Origin: an uncultured Nocardioides sp.
GTDB taxonomy: Bacteria > Actinomycetota > Actinomycetes > Propionibacteriales > Nocardioidaceae
Length of the DNA stretch: 64,000 bases
Assembly (NCBI RefSeq): GCF_947489365.1
Contig: NZ_CANLDB010000002.1
Location: 186,001 to 250,000 of the forward strand
Direction of reading: 5' to 3'
The stretch's first letter is position 1. Each line of letters opens with the position of its first letter. This document shows, piece after piece, positions 24,825-35,024 of the stretch. The position numbers were made by a program, and so were the translations under genes. The notes under the pieces were generated by a model. It saw nothing but the letters and a program-made list of their open reading frames with translations, was not told where the DNA came from and did not search any database.

Positions 24825-27680
24825 TCAGCGGGTGGGGCGACGGCGGCGGAGGAGCCACAGGCCGGCGCCGAGCATCGCGCTGCCGAGGAGGAGGACGGGG
24901 AGCATGAGGCCGGGAGCGCCGGTGTCGGGCAGCAGGCCGGCGGGGGCGGTGGAGCCCGGGTCCTCGGGGTCGTACGGCGCGACCGGGTCGTACGGGTCGG
25001 TGCCGGCGGGGTCGCCGGTGCCGTCGTCCTCCCAGCCGGGCGTGCCGGGGGCGGCCGCGGTGGCGGTGTCACGGACGCGTGGTCCCGTCGCGACGTCGCC
25101 GAGGACGGGCTGGGCGCTCACGCGCGCGGTCACGTCGCCGCTCGCGGCGCCGCAGGTGACCGTGGCGGTGTCCCCCGCCGCGAGGCGGCCACCCGGCAGC
25201 TGGCAGAGCGTGGCGCCGTCCACCCCGAGGCGTACGCCGCGCAGCGGGGTCTCGCCCGGGTTGGAGACCGTCACGTCGGTCCGGCCGTCCGTGCCGTCGG
25301 TCGCGGCGACGCGACCCACCTCGACGGACACCTCCGGGACGAGGACCTCGATGCGTGTCGTGTCCCGGGCGGGGGTCGGGAACCCGCCGATCTCCCCCAG
25401 GGCGGTCGTCCGTACGACGAGGTCGTCGCCGTCGTCCCCCGCCTCGACCGTGCAGGCGTAGCGGCGTGACGCCCCGGGCGGCAGGGCGATCGGGCGCCGT
25501 CGGGTGCAGTCGGTGGCGCCGTCGGCGGTCACGACCAGGTCGCTCACCGACTCCGAGCCGCCGTTGGTGAGCTCGACCGTGAGGTCGACCTCCTCCTCCG
25601 GGACGGTGCGGTCGGCCTCGGGGGTGACGGTCACCGTGAACGGACCCTCGGCCCGCACGGTGGCCGAGTCGGTGTCGGTGACCTGGGCGCCGCCGTCGCC
25701 GGTCGCGGTGACGGTCGCGACGTTCTCGACGTCCTCGCGGATCGTGCGTCCGCAGGTGTGGCTCCGCTCCTCCCCCTCGGCAAGGGTGCCGAGCGTCCGG
25801 TCGCAGGCCTCCACCTGCGGGTCGTCGACCGTCACCTCCTCCAGCGGCCCGGCGCCGGTGTTGGCGACGGTGATGCGCCAACGCGCCCGGTCCCCGGAGG
25901 TGACGGAGTCCTCGACGGCGGTCTTGGTGATCTCGACGGCGGGAGCGATCGGGGCGGGCACGACGGTGACGGAGGCGGAGTCGGACGCGCTCAGCGCCGG
26001 GCCGCCGGGAGCGGACGCCGTGACCGTGGCGGTGTTGGTGAGGTCGTCGGTCACCGTGCCGGCGCAGCGGTAGGTCTGCTCCTCGCCCCGGTCGAGGCGG
26101 CCGAGGTCCCGGTCGCAGTCGGCCACCAGCGGGTCGTCGACGACCACCTCGTCCAGGGCGGTGTCGCCCGCGTTGCGGACGGTGATCGCCCAGCGCGCCT
26201 CCTCGCCCTCGACGACGCTGTCCTCGACGGCGGTCTTGGTGAGCGACACCGCGGGGTCGACGACGTCCACCGCCGCGCGGTCCACGGCGGTCAGCGTGGA
26301 CCCGCCGGGGCCGGCACCGGTCACCGAGGCGACGTTGACGAGGTCCTCGGTCACGACGGACGTGCAGGTGACGGTCTCGGAGTCACCGGCCGCCAGGTCA
26401 CCCACCGTCTGCTCGCAGTCGGCGACGGCGGGGTCGTCGATCTCGACGCCGGTCACGTCGACGCTGCTCGGGTTGCTGACCTCGAGGGTCCAGGTGACGG
26501 TGTCCCCGGCCCTGGCCACCGCGGGCGAGACGGTCTTGGTGAGGCACAGCGAGGGCACGGGCACCGACAGGGTCAGGCCCTGCAGCAGGAACGCGTCCGC
26601 GCCGCCGGCCGACCCCGTCGAGACCCCCAGCGTCGCCTCGGTGTCGCCGGGCTCGATCACCCCGCGCGGCACCTCGACGCGCTTGGCGTCGACCGAGAAG
26701 TTGTTCGGGTAGTCGGGCTCGACCCGGCCCTGGGCGGTCGAGGCGAAGAAGTTGTCGTCCTTGTCGGTGGCCGGGTCGGCGAGGGCGGTGCGGTTCACGC
26801 GGAGCCGGTCACCGACCTGCCCGTTGTCCCCCTCGTACGCCGTGACGCCGGCGCGGACCTCGCCGCCGCCCGCGACGCGGAACCCGGACGCGGTGACCGT
26901 CTGGGGCTCGTCGCCGACGCCCTGGCGGACGTGGCCGTCGTACACGAAGACCTCCCGGCGACGGACGTCGCAGCCGAGGCCGGCCGGGTCGGCGGCGGTG
27001 TGGACGAGCGTCAGCGACCAGCCGCCGAAGCAGCCGCGGCCCTCCGCGGCGAACACGTCCCCGACCGTGACCCGGACGTCGCGCCCGTCGTCCCCGGCGC
27101 GCACGCCCGCGAAGGCGTCGGTCACGACCGCGTCCGCGCTGTAGTAGCCGACCGACGAGGTGTCCCGGGTGTAGTCCTGCGGCGCGACGTCGACACCACC
27201 GGCGTCGCCGACCCTCAGACGGACCGCGTTCTCCTCGGCCGATCCCTCCGGGTAGTCGCCCGGGTCCCCGACGCCGCACTGCTGGCCCCCACGGTTGCCG
27301 GCCCACGACAGCCGCGCGTAGCTGACCCGCGATCCGGCCGGCAGCCGGACCTCCGCGCTCGACGAGTTGACCGTCGAGTCGTCGCCGTCGACGTCGGCGT
27401 ACCGCATCGCGAAGCGGTTGTTGTTGAGCTGGTTGTCGCGGCGGCTCGCCGCGAGGCAGTCCTCGCGGGCGCCGTCCGGGTCCCGGGGGCACACGAGGAC
27501 GGCGTTGCCGACCGTGACCACGTCGCCGACGACCTGGTCGGTGTGCACGCGCGTCAGCGGGTCGTAGACGTCGGCGGCGGCCGGGGCGCTCACACCGACG
27601 ACGCCGGCGGCGGACGCGAGCCCGGTCAGCGCGAGCACCAGCGCGAGCCGCAGGCAGCCCAGCAGTCGGGTCGTCGCCAC
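24825..27680 (-). CDS. LPXTG-anchored surface protein with DUF11-type Ig-like repeats
   Basis: 951 residues. A signal peptide (about 1-36, ending SAPAAADV) is followed by an N-terminal domain (about 37-375) of the kind found in DUF11/TIGR01451-containing actinobacterial exoproteins. Five Ig-like repeats of about 100 residues start near 378, 480, 582, 680 and 783. The first three begin (S/E)(L/I)TKT and each repeat has a paired Cys (DC/AC early, TC/RC/TC late). A Pro/Asp-rich stalk (PYDPVAPYDPEDPG) leads to LPDTG at 917, a hydrophobic helix and RRRR, the classic sortase signal. GTG start with a strong GGGGGAGG site. Likely a wall-anchored adhesin or structural protein; no sortase gene in the window. 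Confidence 0.9.
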   Translation of the reverse strand: MATTRLLGCLRLALVLALTGLASAAGVVGVSAPAAADVYDPLTRVHTDQVVGDVVTVGNAVLVCPRDPDGAREDCLAASRRDNQLNNNRFAMRYADVDGDDSTVNSSSAEVRLPAGSRVSYARLSWAGNRGGQQCGVGDPGDYPEGSAEENAVRLRVGDAGGVDVAPQDYTRDTSSVGYYSADAVVTDAFAGVRAGDDGRDVRVTVGDVFAAEGRGCFGGWSLTLVHTAADPAGLGCDVRRREVFVYDGHVRQGVGDEPQTVTASGFRVAGGGEVRAGVTAYEGDNGQVGDRLRVNRTALADPATDKDDNFFASTAQGRVEPDYPNNFSVDAKRVEVPRGVIEPGDTEATLGVSTGSAGGADAFLLQGLTLSVPVPSLCLTKTVSPAVARAGDTVTWTLEVSNPSSVDVTGVEIDDPAVADCEQTVGDLAAGDSETVTCTSVVTEDLVNVASVTGAGPGGSTLTAVDRAAVDVVDPAVSLTKTAVEDSVVEGEEARWAITVRNAGDTALDEVVVDDPLVADCDRDLGRLDRGEEQTYRCAGTVTDDLTNTATVTASAPGGPALSASDSASVTVVPAPIAPAVEITKTAVEDSVTSGDRARWRITVANTGAGPLEEVTVDDPQVEACDRTLGTLAEGEERSHTCGRTIREDVENVATVTATGDGGAQVTDTDSATVRAEGPFTVTVTPEADRTVPEEEVDLTVELTNGGSESVSDLVVTADGATDCTRRRPIALPPGASRRYACTVEAGDDGDDLVVRTTALGEIGGFPTPARDTTRIEVLVPEVSVEVGRVAATDGTDGRTDVTVSNPGETPLRGVRLGVDGATLCQLPGGRLAAGDTATVTCGAASGDVTARVSAQPVLGDVATGPRVRDTATAAAPGTPGWEDDGTGDPAGTDPYDPVAPYDPEDPGSTAPAGLLPDTGAPGLMLPVLLLGSAMLGAGLWLLRRRRPTR

Positions 27681-27772
27681 GTCGCACCTCCCCCGTGCGG
27701 GCCCGCTCGCGGGGCTCTGGCGGCGACTCTAGGCCCGGTGGAGCCCCGGAGGCACGCATTTCCGCGGTGTCG

Positions 27773-29005
27773 TCACGACCTGCGCCGCGACGCGAGCACG
27801 GCGCCGACGAGGCTGGGCGCGGCGGGCAGCAGCGGCAGCACGGTGGCCTGGTAGGCGTGGTAGAGGTCCGGTCGGCCCGTCCAGACGTACGCCGAGGGCC
27901 GGTTGTGCTCGTCGAGCTCGTGGCGCCAGGACCCGTCCGCGGGGGCGACGAGGTGCTCGACGGCCCAGCCCCACCAGCGGCGGTGGTCGGCCAGCGCGGC
28001 GTCCTCGCCGGTGGCGACGTGGCGGGCCCAGGCCGCGCCGAGCGCCTCGGCCAGCACCCAGTGCATCCGCAGCCGGACGACGGGCCGGTCGGCGAAGTCG
28101 GTGGTGTAGACGAACCCGCTCGCGCCGTCGACCGCCCACCCGCGCGCCACCGCGGCGTCATACAGCGCGAGGGAGGCCGGCAGCAGCCAGTCGGGGGCCC
28201 CGCCCGGTCGTGCGGCGCTCGCGGCCCGCAGCCCCAGCAGCAGCCGCGACCACTCCAGCAGGTGACCGACGGTGACGCCGTACGGACGGAAGGGGTGGGC
28301 GGGCTCGTCGACGTGGTGGTCGAGGTCGGGGACCCACGTCGGGTCGAAGTGCTCCGGCAACCGCCAGGCGTGCGCCCGCGCGACGCCGTCGACGAGCCGG
28401 GTCGCGACGGCGAGCGCCCGGTCGAGCCAGCGGTCCTCCCCCGTCACGTCGTACGCCGCGGTGAGGGCCTCGACGGTGTGCATCGCCGCGTTGCCGCCGC
28501 GGTAGTCGTCGAGGCGGGTGAACGTCGCGTCCCAGGTGTCGAGGGGCATCTGCTGGTCCGCGTCCCAGAACCGCTCGTCGGCGACCCGCAGCGCGTCGGC
28601 GAGGAGGACCGGGCCGTCCGGGTGGCCGGCCCCGGTCGCCGAGGCGCCCGCGAGGACGACGAACGCCTGCTGGTAGGCCTCCTTGTCGGCCGTCGTCGCG
28701 CCGACGGCCGGCAGCCACCCGTCGTTCTCGTGGTCCCGCAGCAGGGTGCGCAGGGCCCGCACACCGTGGTCGAGCAGGTCGTCGGCGCCGGCGTGGCCGC
28801 GCAGGTGGGCGAGCGCGGCGACGTGGGTCATCCGGGCGGTGATCCAGGTCTCCGGCGCTCGGCCGGGCAGGAGCCGCCCGTCGTCGCCGAGCCAGCCGAA
28901 CCCGCCCGCGGGGTCGCGGGCCCGCCCGAGCAGGGCCACCAGGCGGGCCTCGGCGACCGGCAGGTCGGGCCCGTGGCCCGACACCGACTCAGGCGCCGTC
29001 GCCAC
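27773..29005 (-). CDS. AGE family epimerase/isomerase
   Basis: 410 residues of the (alpha/alpha)6-barrel N-acylglucosamine 2-epimerase family, closer to the YihS/mannose isomerase type that interconverts aldose and ketose sugars. Probable catalytic residues are in TARMTH (Arg near 58), [20 protein letters not shown] and [14 protein letters not shown], matching the conserved Arg and three His. The substrate (mannose/fructose, sulfoquinovose or other) cannot be told. Overlaps the end of the DUF4233 gene by 17 bp, so it belongs to the folC-DUF4233 transcript. 92 bp separate it from the surface protein downstream. Confidence 0.85.
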   Translation of the reverse strand: MATAPESVSGHGPDLPVAEARLVALLGRARDPAGGFGWLGDDGRLLPGRAPETWITARMTHVAALAHLRGHAGADDLLDHGVRALRTLLRDHENDGWLPAVGATTADKEAYQQAFVVLAGASATGAGHPDGPVLLADALRVADERFWDADQQMPLDTWDATFTRLDDYRGGNAAMHTVEALTAAYDVTGEDRWLDRALAVATRLVDGVARAHAWRLPEHFDPTWVPDLDHHVDEPAHPFRPYGVTVGHLLEWSRLLLGLRAASAARPGGAPDWLLPASLALYDAAVARGWAVDGASGFVYTTDFADRPVVRLRMHWVLAEALGAAWARHVATGEDAALADHRRWWGWAVEHLVAPADGSWRHELDEHNRPSAYVWTGRPDLYHAYQATVLPLLPAAPSLVGAVLASRRRS

Positions 29006-29420
29006 CGCGGGCCTCGTACGCCGCCCACGCTGCCGCGCGCTCGCGCTCGATCTTCCGACCGAGCAGGTCGGCGGCGGTCCACAGCGCGGCGAAGACCGCC
29101 CCGAGGAAGAACATGGCCGGGACGACGAGCCCCAGGGCCAGCGCGCCGGCCTGCACGACGTACCCGACGCCGTACGCCCACTCGGCGCGGAGCGCCCCCG
29201 CGAGCAGGATGCACACGAGGGCGAGCCCGAGGCCGACGGCGAGGGCGGTGCCGAGCGGGACGTCGGACAGCGTCACCATCACCGGGGTGGTCAGCGCGAG
29301 CGCGATGGACTCCAGGCTCAGCACGGCGGCGCACATGCCGCGGCGCGGCGAGCGCTGGGCGGCGCGGGGGACCTGCGGGGGTGTCCGGGCCTCGTCGCCC
29401 GGGGCGGTCGCGTCGCTCAC
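28989..29420 (-). CDS. DUF4233 membrane protein
   Basis: 143 residues with four hydrophobic helices (roughly 28-120) and a charged C-terminus [15 protein letters not shown]. The block [17 protein letters not shown] is the family signature. Function unknown; in actinobacteria it follows folC. Start GTG 29418-29420 overlaps the folC stop as GTGA. The following epimerase starts inside its last codons. Confidence 0.88.
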   Translation of the reverse strand: MSDATAPGDEARTPPQVPRAAQRSPRRGMCAAVLSLESIALALTTPVMVTLSDVPLGTALAVGLGLALVCILLAGALRAEWAYGVGYVVQAGALALGLVVPAMFFLGAVFAALWTAADLLGRKIERERAAAWAAYEARGGDGA

Positions 29421-30787
29421 CGGGTCCGCCCCAGCAGCGCCCGGGCCTCGCCGACGGTGACGACGGAGCCGGTGATGAGCACCGCCCCGGAGCCCATGGC
29501 CTCCCCCAGGGCCTGCCCGGCCTCGGCGAGGGCGGCCGCCTGGTCGATCGCCTCGGGCAGCCGGTCCGCGACCGTGACGCGGGTGTCGCCGAACAGCTCG
29601 CGGGCGATCACGGCGAGGGCCTCGGGGTCCATCGCGCGGTCGGTCGAGGCCCGCGTGCAGACGAGGTGGGCCAGGTGGGGCTCCAGCTCGGCGAGCATGC
29701 CGTCGACGTCCTTGTCGGCCATGACCGAGGCGACGCCGATGAGGGGCGAGAACGCGAACGAGTCGTCGAGGGCGGCCGCCGCCGCGGCGGCGCCCGCGCG
29801 GTTGTGCGCGGCGTCGAGCAGCATGGTCGGGCTGCGCCGGACGATCTCGAGACGACCTGGGGAGGTGAACGTCGCGAAGGCCTCCCGCACCAGCTCGTCG
29901 GCCAGCGGCTCGCCGTCGGCGGTGCGGCCGACCAGGGCCTCGACCGCGGCGAGGGCCGCCGCGGCGTTGTGGGCCTGGTGCTCGCCGTACAGGGGCAGGA
30001 ACAGGTCGACGTACGTCGCGTGGAGGCCCTCGATCGTCACGACCTGGCCGCCGACGGCCGGGGTGCGGGCGACGACGCCGAACCCCTCGTCCTCGCGCAC
30101 GAGGCGGGCGCCGACCTCGGCGACCCGCTCGGCGATCACGGCGGCGACGTCCTCGTCCTGGGTGGCGCTGACGACCAGCGAGCCCGGCTTGATGATGCCG
30201 ACCTTCTCGCGGGCGATGTCGACCGTGGTCGTGCCGAGGTACTGGGTGTGGTCGATCGCCACGGGGAGGAGGACGGCGACGTCGGCGTCGGCGACGTTGG
30301 TGGCGTCCCACGCCCCGCCCATGCCGACCTCCACGACGGCGGCGTCGACGGGCGCGTCGGCGAACGCGGCGAACGCCATGCCGACGACGGCCTCGAAGAA
30401 CGACAGCGGGTGCTCGGACCGGGAGTCCACGAGGTGCGTGTACGGCGCGACGTCGTTGAAGATCCGGACGAACTCCTCGTCGGACAGCGGCTCGCCGTCG
30501 AGGCTGATGCGTTCGGTGACGCTCTCGACGTGCGGGCTGGTGAAGCGTCCCGTGCGCAGGCCGGCGGCACGCAGGAGGTCGTCGATCATCCGCGCCGTGG
30601 AGGTCTTGCCGTTGGTGCCGGTCAGGTGCACGACCGGCGCGGCGCGCTGCGGGTCGCCGAGCAGCTCGACGAACGCGGCGATGCGGTCCAGCGACGGCTC
30701 CAGCCGCGTCTCGGGCCAGCGGGAGAGCAGGGCGTCGTACGCCTCGCCGAGGGTCTGGGCCGGCCGCGCCGTCTGCTGCTCTGACAT
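29417..30787 (-). CDS. folC: Bifunctional folylpolyglutamate/dihydrofolate synthase
   Basis: 456 residues. Adds glutamates to folates (and to dihydropteroate). ATP-binding loop [16 protein letters not shown] (about 53-68), [25 protein letters not shown], and [15 protein letters not shown] in the Mur-ligase-like C-domain. ATG 30785-30787 is chosen over an adjacent GTG; TAGACT seven bases upstream points to a leaderless mRNA. Heads a folC-DUF4233-epimerase transcript. In relatives it usually follows valS, but here valS lies on the other strand across a repeat and a GNAT gene. Confidence 0.96.
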   Translation of the reverse strand: MSEQQTARPAQTLGEAYDALLSRWPETRLEPSLDRIAAFVELLGDPQRAAPVVHLTGTNGKTSTARMIDDLLRAAGLRTGRFTSPHVESVTERISLDGEPLSDEEFVRIFNDVAPYTHLVDSRSEHPLSFFEAVVGMAFAAFADAPVDAAVVEVGMGGAWDATNVADADVAVLLPVAIDHTQYLGTTTVDIAREKVGIIKPGSLVVSATQDEDVAAVIAERVAEVGARLVREDEGFGVVARTPAVGGQVVTIEGLHATYVDLFLPLYGEHQAHNAAAALAAVEALVGRTADGEPLADELVREAFATFTSPGRLEIVRRSPTMLLDAAHNRAGAAAAAAALDDSFAFSPLIGVASVMADKDVDGMLAELEPHLAHLVCTRASTDRAMDPEALAVIARELFGDTRVTVADRLPEAIDQAAALAEAGQALGEAMGSGAVLITGSVVTVGEARALLGRTR

Positions 30788-30794
30788 CACCCCG

Positions 30795-30800
30795 AGTCTA
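30795..30800 (-). promoter_or_regulatory. -10 element TAGACT of folC
   Basis: Ends seven bases before the folC ATG; leaderless pattern. Confidence 0.5.
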
Positions 30801-30834
30801 GGAGGACCGCCGCACCGGGCCGCAGTCCGCGCAC

Positions 30835-31033
30835 CGGATCTCGTGGCTCGGGCCTGGCGGCCCTCACACCTCGATCTCCGGACACCCCGGAGGCCGAGGT
30901 GCTCCGAGCCCCCGGCACCACCGGAGGTCGAGGTGCTCCGAGCCCCGGCGAGGAGCCACGAGACCCCCGCACCCGACCGCGATGCCCTCACCGGACCTCG
31001 TGGCTCGGGCCTGGCGGCCCTCGCACCTCGACC
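30835..31033. repeat. Cluster of 42-bp palindromic intergenic repeats
   Basis: Two nearly identical 42-bp units at 30835-30876 and 30992-31033 (CTCGTGGCTCGGGCCTGGCG core) flank a unit of opposite orientation at 30925-30966 and a half copy at 30891-30912. The outer units end like the reverse complement of the inner ones (CTCGTGGCTC ... CACCTCGA), so the cluster can fold on itself. The inner unit recurs at 22185-22226. It resembles bacterial interspersed mosaic (REP/BIME) elements. It fills the 256-bp spacer between folC and the GNAT gene. Confidence 0.75.
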
Positions 31034-31043
31034 CCAGGACCCG

Positions 31044-31934
31044 TCAGTCCTGCACCAGCAGGAGGTCGGCGGTGTCGACCGCGGCCCGGAAGCCGATCCG
31101 CTCGTAGACGCCGGTGGAGACGGGGTTGTCGCGGTCGGCGAACAGGCAGACGCGCGAGCCCTCCCCGAGGCGCGCGGCGGCCAGCTCCGCGACGGCCCGG
31201 GCGGCGTACCCGTGGCCGCGGTGCTCGGGCGGGGTGTAGACCAGCGCCACCCGCGACATCCCGTACGCCGGGGGCTCCAGCACCGAGGCGTGCACCGGCT
31301 CGGAGTCCACCTCCCAGACCCACAGCGTGCCCGCGGCGACACGCTCCGGCACCCGTCGGGAGTCGACGCGACCTGCCGGACCCGGCTCCCGGCCCGCCTG
31401 GGCGTCCGCCTCCGCGTCGAACCGGTCGAACCAGTCCGAGCAGACGGCCACGTCGTCGGGCCGCGCCCGACGCAGGTGCCCCGGTGGGGACGCCATCGGG
31501 GCGACGTCGGTGACCTCGAAGATGCGCGTGGCCATGTCCTCGACCACGCGGGCCCCGCCCAGGCGGGCGAGCTCCTCGGCCACGACCGACACCGCCGGCG
31601 CGGCGCCGTTGACCCCGCCGACCTCCTCCCCGCGGTCGTGCAGGGTCCGTGCGAGCGCCACGGCGGCCTCCTCGGGGCACGGCAGCACGAACGGCGGGTG
31701 GGGCGGCGAGGGGTGGGTGCGCATGGCGGCGCCGACCGCGGCGCCCGACGCGTCGAACGCCGTGGCGAACCACCGCAGCTCGTCGGGCGGCGTCCAGGCC
31801 GGGTCCGCGGCCCGGGCGGCGTACCGCTCCGCGACGGTCGCGACGACGGTCGCGACCAGCGGGTCGGCGGACAGGACTCCCCCGGCTGCGTCGAGGAAGG
31901 CGACCGGGTCGCGGGTGAAGCTCCAACGGGCCAT
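31044..31934 (-). CDS. GNAT family N-acetyltransferase
   Basis: 296 residues. The C-terminal 130 residues form a GNAT fold with the acetyl-CoA loop in [16 protein letters not shown] (about 217-232) and [19 protein letters not shown] (about 261-279). The N-terminal half is a degenerate partner domain seen in many actinobacterial GNAT proteins. Acceptor unknown. Start ATG 31932-31934 with TAGGCT six bases upstream, so likely leaderless. Divergent from valS with 78 bp between starts. Confidence 0.88.
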   Translation of the reverse strand: MARWSFTRDPVAFLDAAGGVLSADPLVATVVATVAERYAARAADPAWTPPDELRWFATAFDASGAAVGAAMRTHPSPPHPPFVLPCPEEAAVALARTLHDRGEEVGGVNGAAPAVSVVAEELARLGGARVVEDMATRIFEVTDVAPMASPPGHLRRARPDDVAVCSDWFDRFDAEADAQAGREPGPAGRVDSRRVPERVAAGTLWVWEVDSEPVHASVLEPPAYGMSRVALVYTPPEHRGHGYAARAVAELAAARLGEGSRVCLFADRDNPVSTGVYERIGFRAAVDTADLLLVQD

Positions 31935-31940
31935 GCCCGG

Positions 31941-31946
31941 AGCCTA
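31941..31946 (-). promoter_or_regulatory. -10 element TAGGCT of the GNAT gene
   Basis: Six bases before the ATG; leaderless pattern, facing the valS promoter. Confidence 0.5.
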
Positions 31947-31999
31947 GAAACCGCCCCCGACCTGCGGGAACTGATTTTCGGGACACGTCAACCGGTGCG

Positions 32000-32005
32000 T
32001 AGCAT
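32000..32005 (+). promoter_or_regulatory. -10 element TAGCAT of valS
   Basis: Seven bases before the valS ATG, which leaves no room for a leader. This rules out a T-box riboswitch on this promoter. Confidence 0.5.
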
Positions 32006-32012
32006 CGTGCCC

Positions 32013-34643
32013 ATGACAGCCACACGCGAGCCCGAGCAGTCCACGACGACGCCGCCCAGCCGCGGCGTCGCCGTACCGGACAAGCCCGTGCTCGAGGGGC
32101 TCGAGCAGCGCTGGTCCGAGCAGTGGGCCGCCGACGGCACCTACGCCTTCGACCGCACCCGCCCGCGCGCCGAGGTCTACTCGATCGACACCCCTCCCCC
32201 GACCGTGAGCGGCTCCCTGCACGTCGGGCACGTCTTCTCCTACACCCACACCGACCTCATCGCGCGCTACCAGCGCATGCGCGGCAAGACCGTCTTCTAC
32301 CCGATGGGCTGGGACGACAACGGCCTCCCGACCGAGCGCCGGGTGCAGAACTACTACGGCGTCCGCTGCGACCCCTCGCTCGCCTACGACCCCGACTTCA
32401 CCCCGCCCGAGAAGCCCGACCCGAAGAAGCAGGTGCCGATCAGCCGGCCCAACTTCGTCGAGCTGTGCGAGCGGCTGGTGCTCGAGGACGAGAAGGTCTT
32501 CGAGGACCTGTGGCGCACCCTCGGTCTCTCCGTCGACTGGGCGCAGCACTACACGACCATCGGCGAGAAGGCCCAGACCGCCAGCCAGCGGGCGTTCCTG
32601 CGCAACTTCGCGCGCGGCGAGGCGTACCTGCAGGAGGCCCCCACCCTCTGGGACGTCACCTTCCAGACCGCCGTCGCGCAGGCCGAGCTCGAGGCCCGTG
32701 ACTACCCGGGCGCCTACCACCGCATCGGCTTCGGCCGCCCCGGCACCGACGAGGGGCCCGTCTTCGTCGAGACCACCCGCCCCGAGCTGGTGGCCAGCGT
32801 CGTCGCGCTGATCGCCCACCCCGACGACGAGCGGTACGCCGACCTGTTCGGCACCACCGTCACCTCGCCCGTGTACGGCGTCGAGGTCCCCGTCCTCGCC
32901 CACCCCGCGGCCGAGATGGACAAGGGCGCCGGCATCGCCATGTGCTGCACGTTCGGCGACCTCACCGACGTCACCTGGTGGCGCGAGCTCGACCTCCCGG
33001 TCCGCACGGTCATCGGCCGCGACGGCCGCTTCACCCGCGAGACCCCCGCCTGGCTGGCCTCCGAGAAGGCGTCGGCGGCGTACGGGCGGGTCGCGGGCAA
33101 GACCGTGTTCTCCGCCCGCGAGGAGACCGTGACCATGCTGCGGGAGACCTCCGAGATGGAGGGCGACCCGAAGCCGACCCAGCGCATGGCGAACTTCTAC
33201 GAGAAGGGCGACAAGCCGCTCGAGGTCGTCGCCACCCGCCAGTGGTACCTCCGCAACGGTGGCCGTGACCGCGGCCTCCGCGCCGAGCTCGTCGGCCGCG
33301 GCGAGGAGATCACCTGGGTCCCGCCGTACATGAAGAGCCGGTACGACAACTGGGTCGGCGGTCTGAACGGCGACTGGCTGATCTCGCGCCAGCGCTTCTT
33401 CGGCATCCCGTTCCCGGTCTGGTACCCCCTCGACGACGAGGGCCAGCCCGACTACGCGCACCCGCTCATGCCGACCGAGGCGGAGCTGCCGGTCGACCCG
33501 TCGACCGACGCCCCGCGCGGGTTCGACGAGGCGCAGCGCGGCAAGCCGGGCGGGTTCCTCGGCGACCCGGACGTGATGGACACCTGGGCGACGTCCTCGC
33601 TGACCCCCCAGATCGCCGGCGGCTGGGAGACCGACCCCGACCTGTTCGAGCGGGTCTTCCCGATGGACCTCTGCACCCAGGCGCACGACATCATCCGCAC
33701 CTGGCTGTTCTCCCGCGTCGTCCGCGCCCACCACGAGCAGGGCGTCTCGCCGTGGAGCCACGCGCTCGTCTCCGGCTTCGTGGTCGACCCGGACCGCAAG
33801 AAGATGTCGAAGTCCAAGGGCAACGTCGTGGTGCCCACCGACATCCTCGAGAAGTTCGGCGCGGACGCCGTCCGCTGGCGCGCCGCGACCGCCCGCCCGG
33901 GCCTCGACTCGCCGTTCGACGAGTCGCAGATGAAGGTGGGCCGCCGGCTGGCGATGAAGGTGCTGAACGCCTCCAAGTTCGTCCTCGGCCGCGTCGACGG
34001 TGCGACGACCGACCCGTTCGCCGTGGTCGACCCCGTCGACTGCGCACTGCTGGGACGGCTCGAGACGGTGATCCGCCGGGCGACCGACGCCTTCGACGCG
34101 TACGACTACACCACCGCCCTCGAGGTCACCGAGCGGTTCTTCTGGGAGTTCTGCGACGACTACGTCGAGCTCGTCAAGGAGCGCTCGTACGGCGACGACG
34201 CCGACAGCGTCACCGCTGCCGGGACCGACTCGGCCCGGGCCACCCTCGCGCTGGCGCTGGACGCGGTCCTGCGGCTGCTCGCGCCGTTCCTGCCCTACGT
34301 GACCGAGGAGGTCTGGTCGTGGTGGCGGGAGGGCTCGATCCACCAGCACGCCTGGCCGAAGGGCACCGACCTGGGCTCGGCGGCCGCCGCGGCCCCGGGC
34401 GTGCTCGAGGCCTCCGCCGCGGCGCTGGCCGGCATGCGGGGCGCCAAGTCCCAGGCCAAGGCGTCGATGCGCGCGGAGCTGGCCTCGGCGACCGTCCGCG
34501 GCCCCGAGAACCTGGTCCGTGGCGCCGAGGCCGCCGCCCGTGACCTGCGCGCCTCCGGGCGCGTCACCGGCGACCTCACCTTCGACGTCGACGACTCGCT
34601 CACCGAGATCGTCGTCGAGGCCCACCTGGCCGACCCCGCCTGA
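32013..34643 (+). CDS. valS: Valine--tRNA ligase, archaeal-type
   Basis: 876 residues. Class I synthetase charging tRNA-Val: HVGH signature (about 70-73), KMSKS (about 595-599), the CP1 editing domain between them and an anticodon-binding helical domain. The sequence [20 protein letters not shown] replaces the GTDHAGIATQ block of typical bacterial ValS. The C-terminus also lacks the bacterial coiled-coil tRNA arm and instead ends in a short domain. Both features mark the archaeal-type ValS known from some actinobacteria and Rickettsia. ATG 32013 has TAGCAT seven bases upstream (leaderless). The molbindin-like gene follows 50 bp downstream. Confidence 0.95.
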   Translation: MTATREPEQSTTTPPSRGVAVPDKPVLEGLEQRWSEQWAADGTYAFDRTRPRAEVYSIDTPPPTVSGSLHVGHVFSYTHTDLIARYQRMRGKTVFYPMGWDDNGLPTERRVQNYYGVRCDPSLAYDPDFTPPEKPDPKKQVPISRPNFVELCERLVLEDEKVFEDLWRTLGLSVDWAQHYTTIGEKAQTASQRAFLRNFARGEAYLQEAPTLWDVTFQTAVAQAELEARDYPGAYHRIGFGRPGTDEGPVFVETTRPELVASVVALIAHPDDERYADLFGTTVTSPVYGVEVPVLAHPAAEMDKGAGIAMCCTFGDLTDVTWWRELDLPVRTVIGRDGRFTRETPAWLASEKASAAYGRVAGKTVFSAREETVTMLRETSEMEGDPKPTQRMANFYEKGDKPLEVVATRQWYLRNGGRDRGLRAELVGRGEEITWVPPYMKSRYDNWVGGLNGDWLISRQRFFGIPFPVWYPLDDEGQPDYAHPLMPTEAELPVDPSTDAPRGFDEAQRGKPGGFLGDPDVMDTWATSSLTPQIAGGWETDPDLFERVFPMDLCTQAHDIIRTWLFSRVVRAHHEQGVSPWSHALVSGFVVDPDRKKMSKSKGNVVVPTDILEKFGADAVRWRAATARPGLDSPFDESQMKVGRRLAMKVLNASKFVLGRVDGATTDPFAVVDPVDCALLGRLETVIRRATDAFDAYDYTTALEVTERFFWEFCDDYVELVKERSYGDDADSVTAAGTDSARATLALALDAVLRLLAPFLPYVTEEVWSWWREGSIHQHAWPKGTDLGSAAAAAPGVLEASAAALAGMRGAKSQAKASMRAELASATVRGPENLVRGAEAAARDLRASGRVTGDLTFDVDDSLTEIVVEAHLADPA

Positions 34644-34693
34644 GCGGGGACGGATTCTCGGGCCGTCCGCCCCTCACCCTGAAGGAGATCCGC

Positions 34694-34903
34694 ATGAGGC
34701 TGTCCACCCGCAACCAGCTCCCCGGCACCGTCGTCTCGGTGACCACCGGCGAGGCCATGGCCGTCGTCAAGATCCGCCTCGACGGCGGCGAGACCATCAC
34801 GTCGTCCATCACCAAGGACGCCGCCGAGGACCTCGGCCTCGCCGAGGGCTCGAAGGTCACCGCGCTGGTGAAGTCGACCGAGGTCGCCATCGGCGTCGAG
34901 TGA
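34694..34903 (+). CDS. Molbindin-like TOBE domain protein
   Basis: 69 residues forming a single TOBE (Mop) domain: LSTRNQLPGTVVSVTTGEAMAVVKI, then SSITKDAAEDLGLAEGSKV and ALVKSTEVAIGV, all as in molybdate-binding Mop proteins. Oligomers store or sense molybdate or tungstate. ATG preceded by AAGGAGA. No molybdate transporter or cofactor gene is nearby, so the link to valS appears positional only. A strong hairpin follows. Confidence 0.92.
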   Translation: MRLSTRNQLPGTVVSVTTGEAMAVVKIRLDGGETITSSITKDAAEDLGLAEGSKVTALVKSTEVAIGVE

Positions 34904-34937
34904 GACCCGGCCCCTCGGGGCGACCCCGAACGCGGCG

Positions 34938-34968
34938 ACGCCGCCCCTGCCTGAGGCAGGGGCGGCGT
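34938..34968. terminator. Bidirectional terminator between the Mop gene and clpX
   Basis: Perfect 14-bp GC-rich stem (ACGCCGCCCCTGCC and its complement) with a three-base loop, placed between convergent genes. The plus side is followed by TTCGTCTGT, a weak pyrimidine tract. Confidence 0.8.
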
Positions 34969-35024
34969 TCGTCTGTCCGCGTCGTGGTCGCGGCCGTCGG
35001 CCACCTCACCGGTGTCTCGACAGG

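Noticed and set aside
28683..32012. Possible 1100-residue N-terminal extension of valS
   Set aside because: The frame runs antisense through folC and the GNAT gene, contains no family motifs, and passes the TAGCAT promoter and ATG at 32013.
31935..32012. T-box or other riboswitch ahead of valS
   Set aside because: The predicted start of transcription is at the ATG, leaving no leader.
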